DNA of 64,000 bases, from positions 1 through 64,000 of the forward strand of contig NZ_LOCQ01000057.1 of NCBI RefSeq assembly GCF_001677885.1. The letters run 5' to 3'. Within the stretch, counting starts at the first letter, position 1. Each line of letters begins with the position of its first letter. This document shows, one piece after another, positions 26,409 to 34,856 of the stretch. The notes beneath the pieces were generated by a model. It saw only the letters and a list, made by a program, of their open reading frames with translations. It made no database searches and was not told the origin of the DNA. The position numbers were made by a program, and so were the translations under genes. Origin of the DNA: Janthinobacterium psychrotolerans (GTDB taxonomy: Bacteria > Pseudomonadota > Gammaproteobacteria > Burkholderiales > Burkholderiaceae_D).

Positions 26409-27260
26409 ATGCCAAGAGCCTTGTGGAAAGGTGCGATCAGCTTCGGCCTCGTGCATATCCCGGTCGAACTGATCTCGGGCAGCAAAGATCACGAACTCGA
26501 CCTGTCGATGCTGGACCGGCGCGACTTTGCGCCGATCGGCTTCAAGCGCTACAACAAGCAGACCGGCAAGGAGGTCGTGTGGGACGACATCATCAAGGGC
26601 TATGAATACAAACCCGACGAATACGTGGTGCTGTCGGACGAAGACCTGAAACGGGCCAACGTCAAGGCCACGCAAACCATCGACATCCTGACCTTCGTCG
26701 ATGCGGGCGATGTGCCGCTGACCTATTACGAACACCCGTATTACCTGCTGCCCGGCAAGGGTGGCGAGAAGGTCTACGCCCTGCTGCGCGAAACCCTGCG
26801 CAAGTCGGGCAAGATCGGCATCGCCAACGTGGTGATCCGCACCCGCCAGCACTTGTGCGCGCTGGTGTGCATCGACAAGGCCATCGTGCTCAACACCTTG
26901 CGCTTTGCCGACGAGATCCGCGAAATGGACGATCTGGACTTGCCTGGCAGCACCCTGAAGGCGGCCGGCATTACCGACAAGGAACTGAAGATGGCGCTGT
27001 CGCTGGTCGAAGGCATGAGCGAGCAATGGCAACCCGAGCAATACCACGACACCTACCGCGACGACGTGCTGGCGCTGGTCAGGAAAAAGATCAAGGCCAA
27101 GCAGACCAAGACCATTACCGCACCGGAGCCTGATGCCGAGGAAGAGGAAAAGCCGGACAATGTGATCGATCTGGTGGCCTTGCTGCAGCAAAGTCTGGGC
27201 AAGAAGGCGCCGGCCAAAAAGACGGTGCGCAAACCGGCGGCGAAGCGCAAGGCGGCGTGA
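26409..27260 (+). CDS. ku: Ku protein (non-homologous end joining)
   Basis: A 283-residue bacterial Ku. It opens with MPRALWKGAISFGLVHIPVE, the family signature, and continues with the beta-barrel core (DYxExxY-like segment GYEYKPDEYVVL, then YYEHPYYLLPGKGGEK). The Lys-rich tail after about residue 225 (KKAPAKKTVRKPAAKR) is the usual DNA-binding and LigD-recruiting extension. Ku homodimers ring broken DNA ends and recruit LigD, which is encoded convergently just downstream. The ku ribosome site overlaps the stop of the SDR gene, suggesting joint expression under stress or stationary phase. Confidence 0.97.
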   Translation: MPRALWKGAISFGLVHIPVELISGSKDHELDLSMLDRRDFAPIGFKRYNKQTGKEVVWDDIIKGYEYKPDEYVVLSDEDLKRANVKATQTIDILTFVDAGDVPLTYYEHPYYLLPGKGGEKVYALLRETLRKSGKIGIANVVIRTRQHLCALVCIDKAIVLNTLRFADEIREMDDLDLPGSTLKAAGITDKELKMALSLVEGMSEQWQPEQYHDTYRDDVLALVRKKIKAKQTKTITAPEPDAEEEEKPDNVIDLVALLQQSLGKKAPAKKTVRKPAAKRKAA

Positions 27261-27273
27261 TGGTGAACGTGGG

Positions 27274-27324
27274 TCGGGCGTAGGTCGGGTTAGCGCGCAA
27301 GCGCGTAACCCGACCTACGCCCGA
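27274..27324. terminator. Large inverted repeat between convergent ku and ligD
   Basis: Arms of 19 perfectly complementary bases (TCGGGCGTAGGTCGGGTTA at 27274-27292 and its complement at 27306-27324) enclose a loop that is itself self-complementary (GCGC...GCGC). It is a strong hairpin on either strand but has no T-tract. It could act as a bidirectional terminator or be a member of a dispersed REP-like repeat family. A second, imperfect palindrome (TCGGATTA ... TAATCCGA) follows at about 27344-27388. Confidence 0.7.
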
Positions 27325-27398
27325 GAGGTTGTCAACAATGTTGTCGGATTACGGCGCTTCGCGCCTCGGCGGCCCCGCCTAATCCGATCTACGTGACA

Positions 27399-29891
27399 TT
27401 ATCCGGGTAATTCCAACCCCAGCTTCTTCATCGCCGCATCGATCCCTTTCGCACTGCGCGCATACCCGTCCCACGGCGTATTGCCCACATCCAGCCGGCT
27501 GTGCACATTGCTCACATTCCACTGATCGGCCGCCTTCAGCTTGTCGAGCTCCTCCCATGCCAGGGGCACGGAAAGACCGAGACCCGGCCGCGTGCGCACC
27601 GACCAGGCCGCTACCGTGGTGGCGCCGCGGCCATTGCGCAGGTAGTCGATAAAGATCTTGCCGACCCGGTTGGCCGGCCCACTTTTGACGACAAAGCGTT
27701 TCGGTATCAGCTCGGCCATATGCGCGACAATGGCTTGCGAGAACGCCTTGACGGTATCCCAATCGTGTTTGGGCCGGATCGGCACCACCACATGCAACCC
27801 CTTGCCGCCGCTGGTTTTCAGGAACGCCGGCAAACCCAGCTCGGTGAGAAAAGCGCGCAGCAGCACCGCCGATTCCTGGATCGCCGGCCAGCCAACGCCC
27901 TTGCCGGGGTCCAGGTCGAATACCATACGGTTGGGCAGCTCGTAAGCTTTGGCCAGCGCGTTTTGCGTATGGAACTCGACCACATTCCACTGCGCCGCCG
28001 ACAGCAGGCCTTGCGCGCTGGCCACTTCCAGCATTGGGGGATGGTCCGGATCCAGTTGTTGATCGAGCTGTTTTACGCCGGCCATTCTCGATACTTCCGC
28101 ATGTTTCTGGAAGAACAGTTCGCCGCCGACACCGGCAGGCGCGCGCACCAGCGATACGGGCCGGCCACGCAGATGCACCAGCATCAGCTTGCAAACCAGC
28201 GCGTAATAGCGCACCAGGTCGATCTTGGTGGCGCCGCTTTGCTTGTCGATCACGCGGTCGGGGTTGGTAATTTTCAGGCCGGCCGGCAAGATACTGGCCG
28301 ATGGTTTTTCGACAGGCATCGGTTTCTCCTTGTTCGCTTTGACAGCTTGCGGCCGCTCACGCACGATGGCGGACGCCGGCTTGTCTGTGCGCAAGCCGTG
28401 GAATACACCATGGCGGATGGCGCCGGCGCTGGTCCACTGGGCAAAGCTGACTTCAGCCACCAGGGTGGGCTTGACCCACGTCGCCCTGCGCACGCCGCCC
28501 GCCTTGCCCGCATACGGGCTGGTCTCTACCGTCAAGGCATCGAGCTGGCGGCGCAGATCGCGCAAGGCATCCTGGTCGAAGCCGCTGCCCACATTGCCGG
28601 CGTAATGCAGCTTGCCGTCCTTGTCATGCGTGCCCAGCAACAAGGACCCGATGCCGCTGCGCGCACCCTGCGGTTCGGTAAAGCCGCCGATGACGAATTC
28701 CTGGCGCAGGCCACACTTGAGCTTGATCCACTCGTTCGAGCGGCGCGCCGTATAGCGCGAACCGCGCCGCTTGCCGATCACGCCTTCCAGGCCCAGCTTG
28801 CAGGCCTTGGCCAGCAGTTTCTCGGGGGCCGCGTCCAGTTCCTCGCTAAAACGCACCAGCGGTGATTTTGGCAGCTGCTCCAGCAATTGCCGCAGCAGCG
28901 CGCGGCGCGCTTCCACCGGCTGGGCACGCAGGTCATGGCCATCGAAATACGGCACGTCGAACAGGTAATACATGATGTCAGCGGTGGCATCCTTGTCGAA
29001 CGCCTGTTGCAGCGCGCCGAAACTCGGCTGGCCATCCTTGCCATTGACGACGATCTCGCCGTCATACCAGCCTGGCGGCAAGCCCAGCTTTGCCAAGGCC
29101 TGGTGCAGCTTGCCCAGTTTATGCGTCCAGTCGTTGCCGTTGCGGGTGATAAGCGCGATGTCCTTGCCGTCGCTGCGCGCCAGGATGCGGTAGCCGTCGA
29201 ATTTCACTTCAAAAATCCAGTCCCTGGCGTCCACCGGTGGCGCATCGACCAGGGTCGCCAGTTGCGGCGCCAGGGTCGCCGGCAAGGCGCTGGCCGGCGC
29301 TTCTCTGGCCACCGCGGTCTTCTTGTGCTTGGGCATGGGCTGGTTTTTCACACTGTCGGGCAACTCATCGACCACCGAATATTCCAGCGCGGGCCGCGTG
29401 TAATCGTCCTTTTCCTTGATCAACAGCCATGCCGGCTGTTTTTCGCCCTTGCTCTTCATGCGCACCAGCACCCAGTTGCCGTGCATCTTGTGGCCGTGCA
29501 AGGTGAATTTCAGGTTGCCGTCCGCCAGCGCGCGGCGCGCATCGGGCGTGGCCGCCTGCGGCTCCCAAGTGCCCTTGTCCCAGATGATCACCTTGCCGGC
29601 GCCATATTGTTTTTCGGGAATGGTGCCTTCGAAGCTGGCATACGCAATCGGGTGATCCTCGACCTGCACCGCCATGCGCTTGTCGCGGCTGTCGTAGCTG
29701 GGCCCTTTCGGCACGGCCCAGCTTTTCATGGTGCCATCGAGTTCCAGGCGAAAATCGTAATGCAGGCGGCTGGCCCAGTGTTTCTGGATCACAAAGCTCA
29801 GTTCTTCTCCCTCGGACTCCTCGCCGCCGGCGGGTTCGGGCGTGATGGCGAAGTTGCGCTTGGCTTGATAGGTTTTCAGGGCGTCTTTCAT
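27399..29891 (-). CDS. ligD: Multifunctional DNA ligase D (phosphoesterase-ligase-polymerase)
   Basis: An 830-residue LigD with domains in the order seen in Pseudomonas. First is the 3'-phosphoesterase domain (about 1-180; HWASRLHYDFRLELDG, VQVEDHPIAYASFEG). Second is the ATP-dependent ligase (about 205-505; nucleophile Lys230 in EVKFDGYR, EGVIGKRRGS, EWIKLKCG). Third is the primase-polymerase (about 555-830; ITNPDRVID, VFDLDPGKGVGW, LKTSGGKGLHV). It seals breaks held by Ku. The ATG at 29891 begins the conserved protein; longer frames to 30017 add unrelated residues. Ku is convergent, not in the same operon, so the two are separately promoted. Confidence 0.96.
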   Translation of the reverse strand: MKDALKTYQAKRNFAITPEPAGGEESEGEELSFVIQKHWASRLHYDFRLELDGTMKSWAVPKGPSYDSRDKRMAVQVEDHPIAYASFEGTIPEKQYGAGKVIIWDKGTWEPQAATPDARRALADGNLKFTLHGHKMHGNWVLVRMKSKGEKQPAWLLIKEKDDYTRPALEYSVVDELPDSVKNQPMPKHKKTAVAREAPASALPATLAPQLATLVDAPPVDARDWIFEVKFDGYRILARSDGKDIALITRNGNDWTHKLGKLHQALAKLGLPPGWYDGEIVVNGKDGQPSFGALQQAFDKDATADIMYYLFDVPYFDGHDLRAQPVEARRALLRQLLEQLPKSPLVRFSEELDAAPEKLLAKACKLGLEGVIGKRRGSRYTARRSNEWIKLKCGLRQEFVIGGFTEPQGARSGIGSLLLGTHDKDGKLHYAGNVGSGFDQDALRDLRRQLDALTVETSPYAGKAGGVRRATWVKPTLVAEVSFAQWTSAGAIRHGVFHGLRTDKPASAIVRERPQAVKANKEKPMPVEKPSASILPAGLKITNPDRVIDKQSGATKIDLVRYYALVCKLMLVHLRGRPVSLVRAPAGVGGELFFQKHAEVSRMAGVKQLDQQLDPDHPPMLEVASAQGLLSAAQWNVVEFHTQNALAKAYELPNRMVFDLDPGKGVGWPAIQESAVLLRAFLTELGLPAFLKTSGGKGLHVVVPIRPKHDWDTVKAFSQAIVAHMAELIPKRFVVKSGPANRVGKIFIDYLRNGRGATTVAAWSVRTRPGLGLSVPLAWEELDKLKAADQWNVSNVHSRLDVGNTPWDGYARSAKGIDAAMKKLGLELPG

Positions 29892-29988
29892 GGCGGACCC
29901 ACACTGTGACAATGACATCAGTCTAGGCCGGGCGCACGCCGGGCGCGGTACGCCAGCTAACAAAGCCGGCGGCGGCACGACAAGCGGC

Positions 29989-30065
29989 AGTTGTAAGTGT
30001 TTGTAATCGGCTGTCAACCGGCTTGCCGCAAGGCGCGTTTTTGGCTCAGTGACAGGGGAAACATC
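29989..30065 (+). promoter_or_regulatory. Upstream control region of the first Ala/Lys-rich gene (duplicated)
   Basis: The region matches 30645-30720 ahead of the second paralogue. Shared blocks are AGTTGTAAG.GTTTGTAAT, GTCAAC, GGCGCGTTTT and GCTCAGTGACA.GGGAA, in the same order and spacing. Conservation of about 77 non-coding bases ahead of two paralogues points to a real promoter or operator copied along with the gene. No clear sigma-70 boxes can be assigned. Confidence 0.65.
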
Positions 30066-30100
30066 TTCTGCACACCACCCACTTCTTGAGGAACTGCACC

Positions 30101-30424
30101 ATGAAAAAAGTTATTGCTACCATCATCGCTGGCTTGTTCGCTACCGCAGCCTTTGCCCAGACCCCGGCCGCTCCTGAAGCCGCCAAAGCCGAAGCCAAGC
30201 ACACCAAGGAAGTGACGAAAGCGCAAGCCAAGGAAACCAAGGCAGTGGCCAAGGCCGACGCCAAGGAAGCGGCGACGGTTGCCGATGCAAAAGCTGATGT
30301 TGCCAGCGCCAAGGCCGATGCCGGCGCCACCAAGGCCAAAGCCCATCACAAGGCCAGCAAAGCCAAGGCCAAGGCCGCTGAAGAAAAAGCTTCCGCCATG
30401 GCTGAAGCGCCTGCCGCCAAATAA
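30101..30424 (+). CDS. Exported Ala/Lys-rich low-complexity protein (paralogue 1)
   Basis: A 107-residue protein with a clear signal peptide (MKKVIATIIAGLFATAAFAQ). The mature part is almost wholly Ala, Lys, Glu, Asp and Thr, in loose repeats such as KADAKEA and KAKAHHKA, resembling histone H1 tails but exported. It should be a flexible, highly helical, charged polypeptide of the cell envelope. The function is unknown; metal, DNA or acid buffering are conceivable but not shown. The start ATG follows GAGGAACTGCACC. It is the first of three tandem paralogues and has its own promoter and terminator. Confidence 0.82.
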   Translation: MKKVIATIIAGLFATAAFAQTPAAPEAAKAEAKHTKEVTKAQAKETKAVAKADAKEAATVADAKADVASAKADAGATKAKAHHKASKAKAKAAEEKASAMAEAPAAK

Positions 30425-30446
30425 GCACCCTGCGTTTCCCGCACAC

Positions 30447-30478
30447 GAAAAGACAGCCGAGGCTGTCTTTTCGCTTTT
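30447..30478 (+). terminator. Intrinsic terminator after paralogue 1
   Basis: Twelve-base arms GAAAAGACAGCC / GGCTGTCTTTTC with a 2-base gap are followed by GCTTTT. The core AAAGACAGC/GCTGTCTTT recurs in the terminator after paralogue 3. Confidence 0.85.
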
Positions 30479-30757
30479 GCACGCCGTATCGGCAAACTAC
30501 ATCTGACGGAACTGCCGGCTGAAGGCATCGCTGACGGGCAAACTACCGCGCCATCAGGCTCCCCACTGCGTTGCCGGCTTGGTCAATGGCAGACACAAGC
30601 CGGCAATGACGCTGCCCGACCTTGAAATACTGATGACAATATCCAGTTGTAAGCGTTTGTAATGCCCGTCAACGGCCCGGGTTCGGGGCGCGTTTTATGC
30701 TCAGTGACACGGGAATCATCCCGGCACCAAAGACAAACCACCACTGAGGACTGCACC
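30479..30757 (+). promoter_or_regulatory. Intergenic region and duplicated control region of paralogue 2
   Basis: Between the terminator of paralogue 1 and the start of paralogue 2. The part at 30645-30720 repeats the control region at 29989-30065 (AGTTGTAAGCGTTTGTAAT, GTCAAC, GGCGCGTTTT, GCTCAGTGACACGGGAA). The preceding 165 bases show no gene. Confidence 0.65.
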
Positions 30758-31090
30758 ATGAAAAAAGTAATTGCTACCCTGATCGCCGGCCTGTTCGCTA
30801 CCGCAGCTTTTGCCCAGACTCCTGCGGCGCCTGCAGCCTCGGTGCCAGCCAAAGCCGAAGCGGCCCACACCAAGGCCGTCGTCAAGGCCGATACCAAGGA
30901 AACGGCCGCCGTCGTGAAAGCCGACGCGAAAGAAACCAAGGCCGAAATGGGCGCGAAGACCGACGTGGCGAACGCCAAGGCCGATGCCGCCACCAGCAAG
31001 GCGAAAGCACATCACAAGGCCAAGAAAGCCAAGGCCAAGGCCGATGAAAAACTGGCGTCGGCCACTGCCGAAGCCGCACCTGCCAAGTAA
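30758..31090 (+). CDS. Exported Ala/Lys-rich low-complexity protein (paralogue 2)
   Basis: A 110-residue paralogue of the preceding gene. The signal peptide MKKVIATLIAGLFATAAFAQ differs at only one position, and the mature chain is again Ala/Lys/Glu-rich (KADTKETAAVVKADAKE, KAKAHHKAKKAKAKA). The ATG at 30758 has TGAGGACTGCACC upstream, the same context as paralogue 1; an open frame back to 30662 is not the start. No terminator follows, and paralogue 3 begins 55 bases on, so these two are probably one transcript. Confidence 0.82.
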   Translation: MKKVIATLIAGLFATAAFAQTPAAPAASVPAKAEAAHTKAVVKADTKETAAVVKADAKETKAEMGAKTDVANAKADAATSKAKAHHKAKKAKAKADEKLASATAEAAPAK

Positions 31091-31145
31091 GCACGACCAG
31101 CACAGCACCGCTCGCACACCGAATTTTACATACTGAGGAACTGAC

Positions 31146-31490
31146 ATGAAAAACACCATCGCCGCCCTGATCGCCACCGTTTTCGCCACCGCCGCTTTTG
31201 CCCAGACGCCAGCAGCTCCGGCACCAGCCAAAGCGGAAGCCACCCACACCAAGGAAGTGGCCAAGGCCGAAGCCAAGGAAACCAAGGCCGTCGTGAAAGC
31301 CGATGCGAAAGAAGCCGCCGTCGCCGCCGACGCCAAAGCCGATGTGGCAAGCGCCAAGGCCGATGCCAAGGTCAAGAAAGCCAAGGCCCACCACAAGGCC
31401 GCCAAGGCCAAGGCCAAAGCTGACGAAAAGGCCGCCGACGCCGCGCCGGCAGCACCAGCACCAGCACCAGCACCAGCACCAGCAAAATAA
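31146..31490 (+). CDS. Exported Ala/Lys-rich low-complexity protein (paralogue 3)
   Basis: A 114-residue paralogue with a more diverged signal peptide (MKNTIAALIATVFATAAFAQ). It has the same Ala/Lys/Asp repeats and an added Ala-Pro tail (five AP dipeptides before the final Ala-Lys) encoded by a GCACCA repeat. GAGGAACTGAC precedes the start. It ends the cluster before a strong terminator. The AP tail could span peptidoglycan or simply vary by slippage. Confidence 0.82.
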   Translation: MKNTIAALIATVFATAAFAQTPAAPAPAKAEATHTKEVAKAEAKETKAVVKADAKEAAVAADAKADVASAKADAKVKKAKAHHKAAKAKAKADEKAADAAPAAPAPAPAPAPAK

Positions 31491-31510
31491 TCGCTGACGC
31501 GCAGGTCCAG

Positions 31511-31540
31511 GAAAGACAGCTCAGGCTGTCTTTTTTGCGT
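31511..31540 (+). terminator. Intrinsic terminator after paralogue 3
   Basis: Arms AAAGACAGC (31512-31520) and GCTGTCTTT (31525-31533) around TCAG, followed by a T-run. It shares its stem with the terminator of paralogue 1, which supports segmental duplication. Confidence 0.88.
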
Positions 31541-31635
31541 TTGAAGGACGCGCTTGCGCCGTTCAGTCCAACGTCCTGCGCAAGCACGCGCAAATACATC
31601 ACACTGTGCGGCTTGACCTTACATGAAAGTCCGCC

Positions 31636-32634
31636 ATGCGCCGCCTGCCCGCCTGCCTGTTATTGATTGCCGCCGTTTATAGTCCTTGCGCGTTTGCCGC
31701 CACGCCGGAACAGGTGCTGCAGCAGCAAGATGCCGACCCACACGGCGACCTGCGCGCGGTGGTAATACTGCGCAACGGCGCCGTGGTCGCCGAACGCTAT
31801 TACAACAACCAGACAGCCGATGCGCTGCACGACATGCGCTCGGCCGGCAAAAGCGTGACCGCGCTGCTGGTGGGGGCGGCCGTGGCGCGCGGCCAGCTGA
31901 CGAGCACCGGCACCGTCGGCCACTACTGGCCCGAGGTCGCCGGCAGCCCGGCCGGCAAGGTGGTGCTGGACGATCTGCTGACGATGCGTTCGGGCTTGGG
32001 CGCGTTTGACGAGGATGCGGCCTCGCCGGGCAATGAAGACAAGCTCGATGACGCGCCCGACGCCACGGTATTTGTGCGTGGCGTGCCCGCAGCCGATCAG
32101 CCAGGCACGCTATACCGCTACAACTCGCTGGGCGCGTATATCGCCGGTCGCGTGGTGGAAAGCGCCAGCGGCATCGGGCTGGACACCTTTGCCGGCAGCG
32201 TACTGTTCGCGCCGCTGGGCATCACGCGCTGGCAGTGGGGCCGCGACGTGGCGGGCCACGCCAAGGGACAGGGCAATTTGTCGCTGAGGCCGCGCGACAT
32301 GGCGGCCATCGGGCAACTGATGCTGGACGATGGCATGGTGGATGGCAAGCGCGTGCTGGCGAGCGGTTGGCTGCAAGCGGCGCTGGCGCCGCGCGTGGCA
32401 ATTGGCGAGGTGGACCGCCATGCCGATCATTATGGCTATTTCTGGTATGGCAAAAGCTACCAGGTCGCCGGTGAAACCATCAAGGTGTCGTTTGCGTCCG
32501 GCAATGGCGGCAACAAGATCTATGTGATTCCGGCGCGCCGCATGGTGGTGGCGGTGGCGTCAAGCGCCTATGGCAAGCCGTATGGCCAGCGGCGCTCGGA
32601 GGAGATCCTGAAAGCGCTGCTGGCGGCGGATTGA
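31636..32634 (+). CDS. Serine hydrolase of the beta-lactamase/class C superfamily
   Basis: A 332-residue exported protein with a signal peptide ending in FAATP. It has the penicillin-binding fold motifs: SxxK as SAGK near residue 70 (MRSAGKSVTALL), YxN as YNS near residue 163 (YRYNSLGAYIAGRVVE), and MRSGLG between them. Members are esterases, D-aminopeptidases or transpeptidase relatives; most are not true beta-lactamases. It stands alone and is convergent with the fasciclin gene. The substrate cannot be told from sequence. Confidence 0.85.
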   Translation: MRRLPACLLLIAAVYSPCAFAATPEQVLQQQDADPHGDLRAVVILRNGAVVAERYYNNQTADALHDMRSAGKSVTALLVGAAVARGQLTSTGTVGHYWPEVAGSPAGKVVLDDLLTMRSGLGAFDEDAASPGNEDKLDDAPDATVFVRGVPAADQPGTLYRYNSLGAYIAGRVVESASGIGLDTFAGSVLFAPLGITRWQWGRDVAGHAKGQGNLSLRPRDMAAIGQLMLDDGMVDGKRVLASGWLQAALAPRVAIGEVDRHADHYGYFWYGKSYQVAGETIKVSFASGNGGNKIYVIPARRMVVAVASSAYGKPYGQRRSEEILKALLAAD

Positions 32635-32643
32635 ACGGGCGGT

Positions 32644-33201
32644 TTACTTCGGCATCAGCACCGTATCGATCACATTGATCACGCCATTGGACTGGTAGAC
32701 GTCATAGGTGCTGATATTGGCGGTGCCGCCGGCTTCGTCCATCACGACGATATTGTGCATGCCGTTCATGGCGAACATCAGCTTGCCGCCGCTGGCGGTC
32801 GGCAAGGTGGCTTTGCCGTTATGCATCTTGATTTCCTTTGCCAGCGCCTTGAAGTCATACTTGCCCGGTACCACGTGGTAGGTCAGGATCTTGGTCAGGG
32901 TTTCCTTGCTTTCCGGCTTGACCAGGGTATCGACGGTGCCGGCCGGCAGCTTGGCAAACGCCGCGTTGGTCGGCGCGAACACCGTGAACGGGCCTTTGCC
33001 CTTCAATGTGTCGACCAGGCCGGCGGCCTTGACGGCGGCCACCAGGGTGGTGTGGTCGGCCGAATTGACGGCGTTGTCGACGATGTCCCTGGAAGGGAGC
33101 ATGCTCTGGCCACCGACCATGGTGCTCATGTCGGCGGCGAAGCTGGCGCCGGTGGCCAGCATGGAAGTGGCGAACAGTACTGCGGGAATAAAGGTGCGCA
33201 T
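32644..33201 (-). CDS. Secreted fasciclin-domain protein
   Basis: A 185-residue protein with a signal peptide (AVLFATSMLATGASFA) and one FAS1 domain. DIVDNAVNSADHTTLVAAVKAAGL leads into the H1 motif GPFTVFAPTNAAFAKLP, and the H2-like end is NGVINVIDTVLMPK. Bacterial FAS1 proteins act in surface adhesion. The ATG at 33201 follows AGGAG; a longer frame adds no family sequence. Confidence 0.92.
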   Translation of the reverse strand: MRTFIPAVLFATSMLATGASFAADMSTMVGGQSMLPSRDIVDNAVNSADHTTLVAAVKAAGLVDTLKGKGPFTVFAPTNAAFAKLPAGTVDTLVKPESKETLTKILTYHVVPGKYDFKALAKEIKMHNGKATLPTASGGKLMFAMNGMHNIVVMDEAGGTANISTYDVYQSNGVINVIDTVLMPK

Positions 33202-33284
33202 GATGATCTCCTGGATGACTGCCTGTGCATGATTGCAGGAGTACTTACGCGGCCAGGCTGGAATCGGATTCAATTCACGCCAAC

Positions 33285-33309
33285 AAAAAAAACGGCGCAG
33301 TGCGCCGTT
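33285..33309 (-). terminator. Intrinsic terminator of the efflux operon
   Basis: On the minus strand AACGGCGC ... GCGCCGTT forms a tight hairpin followed by eight T. It lies about 55 bases beyond the stop of the outer-membrane channel gene, in the correct direction for that operon. Confidence 0.85.
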
Positions 33310-33362
33310 CGGTAAAACATCCCTTGTTGCGGGCCGGCGTATGCCAGCCCGCAGTGCCAGGA

Positions 33363-34856
33363 TCAGTTCGCAGCGACTTGCGGCTCGGGCTCGCCCCAGC
33401 CGCCGCCCAGGGCGCGGATCAGCGCCACGGTGGTCACGGCGCGGTTGCCGCGCAGCTGCACGGCGCTGCGTTCGATGGCCGACAGGTTGCGCTGCGCGTC
33501 GAGCAGGTCCAGGTAGCTGGAACGGCCGGCGTCATACAGCTTGCGCGCCAGGTCGGCCGAGCGGCGCGCAGACACCACGGCTTCGTCGATCTGCTGCGTC
33601 TGGCCCGACAGGATGCGCAGGCCGGCCAGGTTGTCCTCGACTTCGGCGAACGCCACCAGCACGCTCTGGCGGTAAGTGCCGACCGACTCTTCCAGCTGCG
33701 CCTCGCTGCGCGTCACCGCCGCCTTGTTGCGGCCACCGTCGATGATGGGCATCGACATCAGGGCACCCAGCAGCCAGGAGCGGCTGCTCCACTTGAAGAT
33801 ATCCGAGAAGGTATCGGCCGCGCCGCCACCGGAAGCGTTCAGCATCAGGGCCGGGAACATCGCCGACCTGGCCACGCCGATGCGCGCGTTGGCCGCTTCC
33901 ATGGTGCGCTGGGCCGAGGCGATGTCGGGCCGGCGTTCCAGCAGGGTCGACGGCATGCCGGCGGGGATGGCCGGCAAAAAGGCGCTGTCCTGCAGCGGGT
34001 TGACCAGGGCCGTGAAGCTGGCCGCCGGTTTGCCCAGCAAGACCGCCAGCGCATGCTCGCCGGTGGCGCGCTGGCGCTGCAGGCCGATCGCTTCGGCGCG
34101 CGCCGTCGACAGCTCGGTGCGGGCGCGCGACAGATCGAATTCGCCGATGTCGCCCAGGTCATAGCGGCGCTGGTTGACATGCACGCTTTCTTCGCGCAGG
34201 CGCACCGTCTCGGCCAGGCTTGCCAGTTCGGCGTCCGTCGCGCGCAGCTGGAAATAGGTCTGCGCCACGTCGGCCTGCAAGGACAGCAGCACCGAGCGGT
34301 AGGTCGCCTCCACCGCCAGCGCATCGCTGCGCGAGGCGCTGACATTGGCCGCCACGCGGCCGAACAGGTCGACTTCGTAGCTGGCCGTCAGGTTGGCCTG
34401 GTAGACATTGGTGGCCGCCACCGGCGCGCCGTTGGGCAGGCCCAGCGACACGTTTGATGCGCGGTTGCGCTGGCCGCCCACGTTGACACCCACCTGCGGA
34501 ATGCGGTCCGCTTCGGCGATGCCGGCGATCGCCCTTGCCTGCTTGACGCGGGCGGCCGCCACGGCCAGATTGGCGTTGGCCTGCGTGGCCTCCGCGATCA
34601 GGCCGGTCAGGGTGCTGTCGTTGAACGCCAGCCACCATTCGCCGCGCGCCTGGCGCTCGGCGTAGTTCACTTGCGCCGGCGACCAGCGGCTGCCATCCAT
34701 CGCGGTCTGCACGGCAGGCACTTGCGACTCCTTGAAGGCGGCCGGGGTGGCGATCTGCGGCTGCTGGAAGTCGGGTGCGGCGCAGGCCGCCAGCAGCACG
34801 GCGGCCGCCATGGCGCCGAGCACTGGTTTGAGCAATGGTTTCAGTTGGTTTTTCAC
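33363..34856 (-). CDS. Outer-membrane efflux channel lipoprotein (OprN/OpcM-like)
   Basis: A 497-residue NodT/OprM-family channel. The lipoprotein signal ends LLAAC with the lipidated Cys about residue 25. Two repeated OEP units follow, with family segments such as YEVDLFGRV, LLERRPDIASAQR and RNLSAIERSAVQLRGNRAV. It forms the trimeric outer-membrane duct for the pump encoded upstream. The GTG at 34856 has AAGGAG 7 bases before it and overlaps the pump stop by 4 bases. The longer frame to 35390 lies inside the pump gene. Confidence 0.94.
   Translation of the reverse strand: MKNQLKPLLKPVLGAMAAAVLLAACAAPDFQQPQIATPAAFKESQVPAVQTAMDGSRWSPAQVNYAERQARGEWWLAFNDSTLTGLIAEATQANANLAVAAARVKQARAIAGIAEADRIPQVGVNVGGQRNRASNVSLGLPNGAPVAATNVYQANLTASYEVDLFGRVAANVSASRSDALAVEATYRSVLLSLQADVAQTYFQLRATDAELASLAETVRLREESVHVNQRRYDLGDIGEFDLSRARTELSTARAEAIGLQRQRATGEHALAVLLGKPAASFTALVNPLQDSAFLPAIPAGMPSTLLERRPDIASAQRTMEAANARIGVARSAMFPALMLNASGGGAADTFSDIFKWSSRSWLLGALMSMPIIDGGRNKAAVTRSEAQLEESVGTYRQSVLVAFAEVEDNLAGLRILSGQTQQIDEAVVSARRSADLARKLYDAGRSSYLDLLDAQRNLSAIERSAVQLRGNRAVTTVALIRALGGGWGEPEPQVAAN

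Noticed and set aside
31636-32634. True class C beta-lactamase
   Set aside because: SxxK and YxN motifs are present, but the protein lacks a convincing KTG box, no AmpR lies nearby, and the family includes many unrelated esterases and peptidases.
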